Positions 15,546 through 20,934 of a stretch of DNA of 20,934 nt are shown here, piece after piece. Under the pieces are notes generated by a model. It did not search any database and was not told where the DNA came from. It saw nothing but the letters and a program-made list of their open reading frames with translations. The position numbers were made by a program, and so were the translations under genes. Origin of the DNA: Oxalobacteraceae bacterium (GTDB lineage Bacteria; Pseudomonadota; Gammaproteobacteria; Burkholderiales; Burkholderiaceae_D); contig CANKWG010000011.1 in the NCBI GenBank assembly GCA_947487325.1, forward strand, positions 1 to 20,934. Direction: 5' to 3'. Each line of letters begins with the position of its first letter. Positions within the stretch are counted from its first letter, which is position 1.

Positions 15546-15547
15546 CG

Positions 15548-15553
15548 TATAAT
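15548..15553 (+). promoter_or_regulatory. Probable -10 box of the tRNA-Thr promoter
   Basis: TATAAT lies immediately after the sspB stop codon and 15 nt before the mature tRNA 5' end. The -35 element would fall inside the last sspB codons, where no good match to TTGACA is seen. Transcription could start near 15560, leaving a very short leader for RNase P to remove. Confidence 0.5.
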
Positions 15554-15568
15554 TCTGGGTTTTCAGCG

Positions 15569-15644
15569 GCCGGCTTAGCTCATCAGGTAGAGCACTTGAT
15601 TTGTAATCATGGGGTAGCGGGTTCGAGTCCTGCAGCCGGCACCA
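15569..15644 (+). tRNA. tRNA-Thr (anticodon UGU)
   Basis: The 76-nt gene folds as a cloverleaf. The acceptor stem is GCCGGCT paired with AGCCGGC. The D stem is GCTC/GAGC with an 8-nt loop containing GG. The anticodon loop is TTTGTAA with anticodon TGT. The T arm is GCGGG-TTCGAGT-CCTGC, and ACCA is encoded at the 3' end. The discriminator is A73. The anticodon stem CTTGA/TCATG has a U-U mismatch at pair 28-42. Positions 15 and 48 are U and A rather than the usual G and C. All other stems pair correctly, so the gene is probably functional. Confidence 0.95.
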
Positions 15645-15656
15645 TTATTTTTAAGC

Positions 15657-15690
15657 AAAAAGCCCAGCCAACCAGGCTGGGCTTTTTGTT
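15657..15690 (+). terminator. Intrinsic terminator after tRNA-Thr
   Basis: GCCCAGCC (15662-15669) and GGCTGGGC (15675-15682) form a perfect 8-bp stem with a 5-nt loop. It is preceded by five A and followed by TTTTTGTTTT. The flanking A/T runs extend the stem and would allow it to act in both directions. Confidence 0.92.
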
Positions 15691-15929
15691 TTATCTGGTT
15701 CGTGCCGGCGCTGTGTAGGGGCTGGTTGGTGGCCTGCGCCCACAATTAGCCTAGAACCAACTTACAGTCCGCGATTAAATAGCGCTTCACAAATTCCTTC
15801 GGCGGCTGGTAATTGCCCCCGAACTATCGCGGCATCAAGGTGTAGACCCTCGTTCTGATTTTACTTATCCGTTTTCACATTGCCCTATATCGGGGTCAGG
15901 TTAGTTCCGCAGCACCTTCCTCTAGCGGG
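15691..15929. other. Non-coding stretch between the tRNA terminator and the globin-like gene
   Basis: About 240 nt without a supportable gene. On the minus strand a 32-codon stop-to-stop frame (15762-15860) has protein-like composition but no start codon. It could be a degraded gene end. No repeat, insertion-sequence end or second copy of the tRNA 3' end was found by eye. Confidence 0.5.
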
Positions 15930-16370
15930 TTATTCCGGTTTGCGTGCAGTCCGGCGCCGGTCGACACCAGAGAAGGGTGAGGTAACGTGCCGAGTAATAG
16001 GAACGTTAAGGTGGGTCTTGGCATGCATGTCGATTACGTTGATCGCGATCGTGGCATCTCTGCTTTGTAAGCCGTTGGCAAGAAGGCTATGCCTGATCAT
16101 GCCGATCACTTCCTCGTATGACTGAAGCGAGAGGTTAAGAGCGGCGTAGCCGAGCATCGGTAATTCAGGGTTGTGTTTCGACGTGGTGTGCCCGAGAGCC
16201 AATGCGATCAATTCGACATTAAGTGTTAAGACCTCGTGGGTCGACTTGCCCTCAAATATGCGGCGCAGAGAGGCCTTAGTCAGCATCACCGTTGTGATCT
16301 CCCTCACGACTTTAGTGAGGAGCGGAGAGCCGCCATACTTCTCGTACAGGTTTGGGATTGGATCAGCCAA
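15930..16370 (-). CDS. Truncated-globin-like protein with degenerate haem pocket
   Basis: A 146-residue soluble protein. From LYEKYGG (about residue 8) through the segment ending IFEGKSTHEVL and LALG (about residue 60), it aligns without gaps to the group 1 truncated haemoglobin consensus as I remember it. A helix resembling the G helix follows (YEEVIGMIRHSLLANGL). In that alignment the B10 tyrosine is Thr, the polar E-helix residues are hydrophobic, and the proximal F8 histidine is Tyr (in GYAALNL). It may therefore not bind haem in the normal way. The last 25 residues are polar and basic (VDRRRTARKPE). The start is TTG 16370, directly preceded by an in-frame TAG, with a weak AGG 6 nt upstream; no ATG lies near the N-terminus. 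AGG, ATA and CTT codons are more frequent than in neighbouring genes, suggesting acquisition from elsewhere. Function unknown. Confidence 0.6.
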   Translation of the reverse strand: MADPIPNLYEKYGGSPLLTKVVREITTVMLTKASLRRIFEGKSTHEVLTLNVELIALALGHTTSKHNPELPMLGYAALNLSLQSYEEVIGMIRHSLLANGLQSRDATIAINVIDMHAKTHLNVPITRHVTSPFSGVDRRRTARKPE

Positions 16371-16514
16371 ATGCTACCTAGGGTTACATTTATTGTGACC
16401 TCAGGTTAACACACTCCCAGCTACGTAAGTAAGAAACGAGGCTCGTGTTCAGCAATAAGCTGCCGGAGTTATGGTGCGAGCGCGCTGTACGATTTGAGAT
16501 CAAGCAGCAGGCAT

Positions 16515-16543
16515 AAAAAAGCCCAGACAGTGTCTGGGCTTTT
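16515..16543 (-). terminator. Intrinsic terminator of the cstA-ybdD operon
   Basis: GCCCAGAC (16521-16528) and GTCTGGGC (16532-16539) form a perfect stem with a 3-nt loop. On the minus strand it is followed by six T (A at 16515-16520), and it begins 18 nt after the ybdD stop. T at 16540-16543 on the + strand would allow bidirectional action. Confidence 0.9.
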
Positions 16544-16560
16544 GCTTGATACATAACCAT

Positions 16561-16761
16561 CTAGCAGCACTTAGGTACGCGCCCACTACCGCCGTAACGA
16601 GCATCCTGACGCTCGCGAAAGAACGCTTCGTAACTCATCGCCGGCTGGTCGGGGTGATTTTCCTGCATGTGATTAAGATAGTTATCGTAATCAGGCAAAC
16701 CCACCATCAGCCTTGCAGTCTGACCGAGGTAGGCGCCGAATTTTCCGAGTTCTCCGAACAT
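16561..16761 (-). CDS. ybdD: YbdD/YjiX family small protein, CstA partner
   Basis: A 66-residue cytoplasmic protein of the YbdD/YjiX family, which is found next to CstA/BtsT transporters and has been implicated as an accessory needed for their activity; the mechanism is not settled. The family blocks are MVGLPDYDNYLNHMQENHP, MSYEAFFRERQDARYGG and the terminal CC pair, which could bind metal or be redox-active. The ATG at 16761 is preceded by a strong AAGGAG, and the cstA stop is 16 nt upstream, so the two are translated from one mRNA. An intrinsic terminator follows 18 nt after its stop. Confidence 0.93.
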   Translation of the reverse strand: MFGELGKFGAYLGQTARLMVGLPDYDNYLNHMQENHPDQPAMSYEAFFRERQDARYGGSGRVPKCC

Positions 16762-16777
16762 CTTGTCTCCTTAGTGC

Positions 16778-18841
16778 TTAGGCGCTTGCTGTTCTCGACG
16801 GAACAGCTGGCGCTTCTTCGGAGGTGGGTTTGTCCGAGCGCAGTGCCTGCAAGCATGCGCGAATACTGAAGAACAGGATGGACAGCACTACCGCCATGAA
16901 AATCGCAGCCAGCGCCGCATCAATATAGTCATTCATGATGATTTGTTGCATCTGTTCGGGTGACTTCGCAGGTGGAAGTACCTGTCCCTCTGCGGCAGCT
17001 GTTTTGAATTTCTGTGCATGCGCAAGAAAACCAATTCGTGGATTTTCATGGAAGAGTTTTTGGTAGCCCGCAGTCAGTGTGCAAATCAGTAGCCATACGG
17101 TGGGCACTAGCGTGACCCAGGCGAATTTCTCGCGTTTGAGTTTGAATAGCACCACGGTACCCAGCATCAGCGCAACAGCGGCGAGCATCTGGTTGGAAAT
17201 ACCAAACAGAGGCCAGAGAGTATTGATGCCGCCCAGTGGATCCACCACGCCCTGATAAAGGAAATAGCCCCATGCGCCTACACAAAGCAAGGTGCCGATC
17301 AGTCCAGCCACCAGACCCGGGAGTGCCTTGAAAGGCGGTACTACCGTCCCGATCAAGTCTTGCAGCATGAAACGACCGACGCGCGTACCCGCATCCACCG
17401 CCGTCAAAATAAAGAGCGCTTCAAACAGAATCGCAAAGTGGTACCAGAAAGCCATCATGGTCTGGCCACCAATGACACTAGAGAATATCTGCGCCATGCC
17501 CACCGCTAGTGTGGGCGCACCGCCGGTGCGAGAAATGATCGTGCTCTCGCCGACATTCGCCGCTGTCTGTTGCAGCATTTCCGGTGTAATCATGAAACCC
17601 CACTGACTGATTGCAGCGGCCGCGCTCTCGGGGCTCGTTCCGATGATGGCGGCGGGGCTGTTCATTGCAAAGTAAATGCCCGGTTCGATAATGCTCGCAG
17701 CGACCAGAGCCATAATGGCCACGAAGGATTCCATCAACATGCCGCCGTAACCAATGTAGGGCGCATGCATTTCATTTTCCAGTAGCTTGGGCGTCGTGCC
17801 CGAAGAAATCAGCGCATGAAAGCCTGATACCGCGCCACACGCAATCGTAATGAAAAGGAAGGGGAAGAGCGTTCCCGACCAGACAGGACCCGTACCATCA
17901 ATGAACTTGGTAATAGCTGGCATTTTCAAATCAGGCGCGACAAACAGAATGCCCAGCGCGAGTCCAATAATCGTGCCAATTTTCAGGAAGGTGGAGAGGT
18001 AGTCGCGAGGCGCCAGCAACAGCCAGACGGGTAGCATCGAGGCCACCACACCATAAGTCAACAGCATCCAAGTGAGTTGCTTGCCATTGAAAGTAAAGGC
18101 AGGACCCCAGACAGGATCAGCGGCAACCTGACCACCGACTACGATCGCCAGCATCAAGAGGATGAAACCGATGATTGACACTTCACCGACCCGACCCGGG
18201 CGAATATAACGGCTGTAGATGCCCATGAAGAGCGCAATCGGTATCGTCGCACCCACGGTGAACGTACCCCAAGGGCTTTCGGCTAACGCCTTTACAACGA
18301 TCAGCGCCAGCACGGCTAGCAGAATCGTCATGATCATGAAGGTACCAAACAAGGCAATCACGCCCGGTACGATTCCGAGTTCGGATTTGATCATGTCACC
18401 TAGCGAGCGGCCATCGCGGCGCGTGGAAATAAACAAAATCATGAAATCCTGCACCGCGCCTGCGAGAATCACGCCCGCCAGAATCCACATCATGCCCGGG
18501 AGATATCCCATTTGCGCCGCCAGCACAGGGCCCACCAGAGGACCAGCGCCTGCAATCGCCGCAAAGTGGTGACCGAAAAGCACGTGCTTGTTGGTGGGCA
18601 CATAATCGAGACCGTCGTTAAGTCTTACCGCGGGTGTTGCGCGGTTGGCATCGAGCTGCATGACATGCGTTGCAATAAAGCGTGCATAGAAGCGAAAGCC
18701 AATCATATAAACAGCCACTGCAGCCACCACAATCCACAGCGCATTAATGCTTTCACCGCGCGAAAGTGCAACAGTGCCTAGTGCGAACGCACCTAATAGC
18801 GCCAGTGCAATCCAGCCAGCTTGTTTAACGATAGAACCCAT
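16778..18841 (-). CDS. cstA: Carbon starvation protein A (CstA/BtsT-type peptide or pyruvate transporter)
   Basis: CstA proteins are large inner-membrane permeases, reported to take up peptides or pyruvate during carbon limitation. The 687-residue product matches the family length (E. coli CstA is about 700) and has some 16-18 hydrophobic helices. Family blocks include NDGLDYVPTNKHVLFGHHFAA cut into NDGLDYVPT and HVLFGHHFAAIAGAGPLVGP, then LAAQMGYLPGMMWIL, VQDFMILFISTRRDGRSLG and FHALISSGTTPK. The polar C-terminal tail follows a last helix near residue 660. The ATG at 18841 has GGAGA 5 nt upstream, and a TATAAT lies 48 nt upstream. Substrate (peptide or pyruvate) cannot be told from sequence by eye. 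ybdD follows 16 nt downstream. Confidence 0.95.
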   Translation of the reverse strand: MGSIVKQAGWIALALLGAFALGTVALSRGESINALWIVVAAVAVYMIGFRFYARFIATHVMQLDANRATPAVRLNDGLDYVPTNKHVLFGHHFAAIAGAGPLVGPVLAAQMGYLPGMMWILAGVILAGAVQDFMILFISTRRDGRSLGDMIKSELGIVPGVIALFGTFMIMTILLAVLALIVVKALAESPWGTFTVGATIPIALFMGIYSRYIRPGRVGEVSIIGFILLMLAIVVGGQVAADPVWGPAFTFNGKQLTWMLLTYGVVASMLPVWLLLAPRDYLSTFLKIGTIIGLALGILFVAPDLKMPAITKFIDGTGPVWSGTLFPFLFITIACGAVSGFHALISSGTTPKLLENEMHAPYIGYGGMLMESFVAIMALVAASIIEPGIYFAMNSPAAIIGTSPESAAAAISQWGFMITPEMLQQTAANVGESTIISRTGGAPTLAVGMAQIFSSVIGGQTMMAFWYHFAILFEALFILTAVDAGTRVGRFMLQDLIGTVVPPFKALPGLVAGLIGTLLCVGAWGYFLYQGVVDPLGGINTLWPLFGISNQMLAAVALMLGTVVLFKLKREKFAWVTLVPTVWLLICTLTAGYQKLFHENPRIGFLAHAQKFKTAAAEGQVLPPAKSPEQMQQIIMNDYIDAALAAIFMAVVLSILFFSIRACLQALRSDKPTSEEAPAVPSRTASA

Positions 18842-19080
18842 GAGAATCTCCGAATAACCTAATGATGGCGAAAATAAGAAAACGGCGGATTATAACCCTG
18901 AAAACTGGTGCATTTTTCCTTGATTGGAGCAAGAAAATGTGGCTATCTAGGACTGAAAAACAAACGAGCAGTGCCTTTTTGAAATCTTGATTTTTACCAC
19001 TGGAAAAACATGAATATGTGCAGGATTTTGTTAGACTCCCGATGCTAAATCAGAGAAGAAATAATCACTGGGGAAATATT
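18842..19080. promoter_or_regulatory. Divergent intergenic region between cstA and the hydratase gene
   Basis: About 240 A/T-rich nt between divergent starts. On the minus strand TATAAT (18889-18894) is a good -10 for cstA, with GGAGA (18847-18851) as its ribosome site; no -35 match is evident, so an activator may be required. For the + strand hydratase the best promoter candidate is TTGATT (18987-18992) with a weak -10 near 19011. GGGG at 19070-19073 precedes the TTG start. No clear operator palindrome was recognised. Confidence 0.45.
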
Positions 19081-19875
19081 TTGAAAAATGCAACGCATCT
19101 CGCTGCTGCGCACTTGCTCAGACAAAGACTCTCATTAACGCCGATCGTCGCGCTGCCAGCGGATCTAGCTCCGCACAGCGTGACTGATGGCTATGCCATT
19201 CAATCGTCGATCAATACGCTGCTTATCGATGCGGGTATGGGCGAGATGGTGGGTCACAAGATTGGTTGTACGACGCCGGTCATGCAGGCTTTTGTGAATA
19301 TCAATCATCCGTGCGCCGGTAGAATTTTCAGCAAAACAGTCATGCATGAGCACGGTAAGGTGCCGCGTCATGGTTTTGTGAAAATCGGGATGGAATGTGA
19401 AATTGCAGTGCGCTTGTCGGCAGATCTGCCGCCACAGTCCGTGCCCTATACCAAAGAGAGCGTTGCACCGGCGGTCGCCGAGGTTATGGCGGCGATTGAA
19501 CTGGTTGACGAGCGTTACGCAGACTACCGATCGCTGGGTATCCCCACCTTGGTTGCTGATGATTTTTTCAATGCAGGTTGTGTGCTGGGGCGTCCGGTAT
19601 CTGACTGGCGCCATCTTGATCTTGCAGCGCTCACTGGTCGTGCAGTGATCAACGGTATTGAGGTTGGGCGTGGCGTTGGATCCATGGTGCTGGGTCATCC
19701 ACTGAATGCGCTTGCTTGGCTTGCCAACGCTCAAGCAGAGCATGGTCTGCCCGGGCTCAAGGCGGGCGAGTTCGTTATGCTCGGTAGTGTGGTTGAGACC
19801 AAATGGCTGAATGCGGGTGACCAGGTACGCATCGAGATCAGCGGGCTCGGTGAAGTAAAACTGGATATCCAGTAA
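19081..19875 (+). CDS. 2-keto-4-pentenoate hydratase-type (MhpD/fumarylacetoacetase superfamily) enzyme
   Basis: Members of this family hydrate 2-hydroxypenta-2,4-dienoate to 4-hydroxy-2-oxovalerate in aromatic meta-cleavage pathways; related enzymes decarboxylate or hydrolyse similar 2-oxo acids. From TTG 19081 the protein has 264 residues, close to E. coli MhpD (about 269). A GTG at 19018 would add 21 residues without family similarity and has no ribosome site, whereas GGGG lies 7 nt before the TTG. Metal-binding acids are visible in KIGMECEIAV (two Glu) and AAIELVDERY (Glu). DGYAIQSSI, VGHKIGCT and the block with LGHPLNALAWLAN are typical. No other catabolic gene is nearby, so its substrate is uncertain. 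Confidence 0.85.
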   Translation: MKNATHLAAAHLLRQRLSLTPIVALPADLAPHSVTDGYAIQSSINTLLIDAGMGEMVGHKIGCTTPVMQAFVNINHPCAGRIFSKTVMHEHGKVPRHGFVKIGMECEIAVRLSADLPPQSVPYTKESVAPAVAEVMAAIELVDERYADYRSLGIPTLVADDFFNAGCVLGRPVSDWRHLDLAALTGRAVINGIEVGRGVGSMVLGHPLNALAWLANAQAEHGLPGLKAGEFVMLGSVVETKWLNAGDQVRIEISGLGEVKLDIQ

Positions 19876-20051
19876 GAGATTTTCTTAATCAACGATTAGC
19901 TGCCGACGTCGGGCTCTCACCTTTCCTCATTTGATGAAGATGACAGTCATCAATGCAGACTGCGGTGCCCCGTCAATCTCGTTTGCCACGCAGGGCAGAG
20001 GTTTGGCCCCTCGTGGTAAATTCTGAACGTTGTAATTTGAACGGAGATGTA

Positions 20052-20588
20052 ATGCAACGCTTTATCGTCCTGCTAGTCCTTATTTTTTCGGTTGTTCTGC
20101 CCGCCAGTGCAGAGGAAAAAGCCGAGCATGGTGACTGGACCTCGCAGTTTCTCGATGGGATGGGCGAGGCCAGCACGCATGAAAACGGCATATCTATGCT
20201 GGGCATGTTGTGCGGCAATGGTAGCTGCCGATACTATTTTGCTAATGGCCTTGATTGCGAGCCGAGCGTCAATTATCCGCTTATGGTCACGACGGATGTA
20301 GGCGCAGTTCCGCTCGAGGCGGTTTGTGAGCCCATGACCACCGCCAATGGCGAGGTGATGCTCTACTGGTTTGCCGAGACGCCTTATTTGAATGAAGCGT
20401 TTGTAAAAACACCCGCGATCGGCATTGCTTTTCCGCTCACCAATGGCGAATTCAAGACCAGCAGATTTTCAATGAATGGTTTTGCCCAAGCAGTCGAGCG
20501 TATGGTGAATATCATGCGGGATGGTAAGGCACAGGAGTCAACGCAGGAAAAAGACGCGCCACGCGAGCCCCGCGCCGATCGTACATGA
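20052..20588 (+). CDS. Secreted protein with invasion-associated locus B (IalB)-like features
   Basis: A 178-residue exported protein of unknown function. The start is ATG 20052, preceded by GGAG at 6 nt; the open frame 33 codons further upstream is not used. Residues 1-20 form a Sec signal ending in PASA, predicting periplasmic release. The mature part shows HGDWTSQ near its N-terminus, four cysteines (LCGNGSCRYY, LDCEP, AVCEP) that could form two disulfides, GIAFPLTNG, and FSMNGFAQAVERM. This order resembles the IalB family, but the similarity is weak and judged from memory. The last 25 residues are polar and likely disordered. It ends 15 nt from the convergent ubiX stop. Confidence 0.75.
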   Translation: MQRFIVLLVLIFSVVLPASAEEKAEHGDWTSQFLDGMGEASTHENGISMLGMLCGNGSCRYYFANGLDCEPSVNYPLMVTTDVGAVPLEAVCEPMTTANGEVMLYWFAETPYLNEAFVKTPAIGIAFPLTNGEFKTSRFSMNGFAQAVERMVNIMRDGKAQESTQEKDAPREPRADRT

Positions 20589-20603
20589 CGACGCAGGTTT
20601 GAT

Positions 20604-20934
20604 TTACTGCGAACGCTCTGCCCTCAGTCCCGTCCACTCAGGTGCCAGTGTCTGCTCGATAGACAACAGATCGAGCACCCGACCCACAGTGTGGTCGACC
20701 ATCTCCGACACAGTTTGAGGGCGCTGATAGAGCGCAGGTAGAGGCGGGAAAACAACACCGCCCATTTCAGTCACGGCGGTCATGTTACGCAAGTGGGCCA
20801 AGTTGAAAGGGGTTTCGCGCACCATCAGTATCAGCCGACGGCGTTCCTTGAGCATCACATCAGCCGCGCGTGTAATCAAGTTATCGCACATCCCATGTGC
20901 GACCGAGGCCAGCGTCTTCATTGAGCAGGGCGCA
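20604..20934 (-). CDS. ubiX: Flavin prenyltransferase UbiX, 5'-truncated by the window edge
   Basis: UbiX attaches a dimethylallyl group to FMN, making the prenyl-FMN cofactor for UbiD decarboxylase in ubiquinone synthesis. Only the C-terminal 110 codons are in the window. The frame continues past the edge as Ala-Pro-Cys-Ser-Met-Lys-Thr, the UbiX PCSMKTLA motif, so the ATG at 20921 is internal. Further hallmarks are HGMCDNLITRAADVMLKERR, VRETPFNLAHLRNM, VVFPPLPALYQRPQT and VDHTVGRVLDLL. The stop is TAA at 20604-20606. It converges with the secreted-protein gene. Confidence 0.96.
   Translation of the reverse strand, partial: APCSMKTLASVAHGMCDNLITRAADVMLKERRRLILMVRETPFNLAHLRNMTAVTEMGGVVFPPLPALYQRPQTVSEMVDHTVGRVLDLLSIEQTLAPEWTGLRAERSQ

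Noticed and set aside
15635..15710. Possible integration site: an 8-base match between the tRNA 3' end and GTGCCGGC near 15703
   Set aside because: The match is inverted, short and GC-rich, and there is no integrase or direct repeat.
15762..15860. A 32-codon minus-strand open stretch with protein-like composition
   Set aside because: It has stops at both ends and no ATG, GTG or TTG, and I could not match it to a family. It may be a gene remnant but cannot be supported as a gene.
15880..16125. Plus-strand open frame opposite the globin-like gene
   Set aside because: No family resemblance or good ribosome site, and it is antisense to a frame with clear globin-like blocks.
16171..16398. Second plus-strand open frame opposite the globin-like gene
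   Set aside because: Same reasons; its composition fits an antisense shadow.
19896..19912. 10-bp palindrome CCGACGTCGG downstream of the hydratase gene
   Set aside because: Single copy, too short for a terminator, with no evidence of a regulator binding there.
19931..19953. Inverted repeat TTGATGA/TCATCAA after the hydratase gene
   Set aside because: A 7-bp A/T-rich stem with a 9-nt loop and no U-run; indistinguishable from chance as terminator or operator.
19953..20051. N-terminal extension of the secreted protein
   Set aside because: It would bury a clear signal peptide; ATG 20052 has a good ribosome site.
1..20934. Search for CRISPR arrays, insertion sequences, prophage genes or toxin-antitoxin pairs
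   Set aside because: No regularly spaced repeats, transposase motifs or phage-like genes were seen on either strand.

Overview
The window is a stretch of core chromosome from what looks like a betaproteobacterium. This placement rests on gene order recalled from that class (hisDCBHAFIE, HIT protein, tatABC, DegS/DegQ-type protease, Nif3-like gene, petABC, sspAB) and on features such as a basic TatB tail, a PVWY Qo motif in cytochrome b, and ubiX and cstA-ybdD nearby. It was not tested by a database search, and I would not go below class level (Rhodocyclales or Nitrosomonadales are plausible).

Layout. Positions 1-5640 hold the distal part of a histidine operon on the + strand: hisD (5' end missing), hisC, hisB (dehydratase only), hisH, hisA, hisF, hisI and hisE. 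Genes overlap by 4 nt or lie up to about 60 nt apart. A HIT-family nucleotide hydrolase and the complete twin-arginine translocase tatA-tatB-tatC (5733-7758) follow in the same direction. A two-gene minus-strand unit (DUF2461 protein and a membrane-anchored DegS/DegQ-type protease, 7768-9632) converges on tatC. It also diverges, with almost no intergenic DNA, from a Nif3-like gene (9646-10410). An orphan NarL/LuxR-type response regulator (10498-11247) precedes the cytochrome bc1 operon petA-petB-petC (11408-14204), which has a clear -10 box. The stringent starvation genes sspA and sspB (14339-15545) follow, then a tRNA-Thr(UGU) with a strong terminator.

Positions 15691-16560 are different. 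Gene density is low, codon use is unlike the neighbours, and the only gene is a minus-strand globin-fold protein that appears to lack the usual haem-pocket residues. Next come cstA-ybdD on the minus strand (16561-18841, probable peptide/pyruvate uptake), a divergent 2-keto-4-pentenoate hydratase-type gene, a secreted protein with IalB-like features, and the 3' part of ubiX on the minus strand, which runs off the window.

Functional links. TatABC exports folded proteins, and the Rieske subunit PetA carries a twin-arginine signal, so the export machine lies near one of its expected substrates. HisH and HisF form the imidazole glycerol phosphate synthase that feeds HisB. CstA and YbdD are a standard transporter/accessory pair. 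I see no CRISPR array, insertion sequence, prophage or obvious defence system. The most unusual item is the apparently haem-less globin-like protein at 15930-16370.
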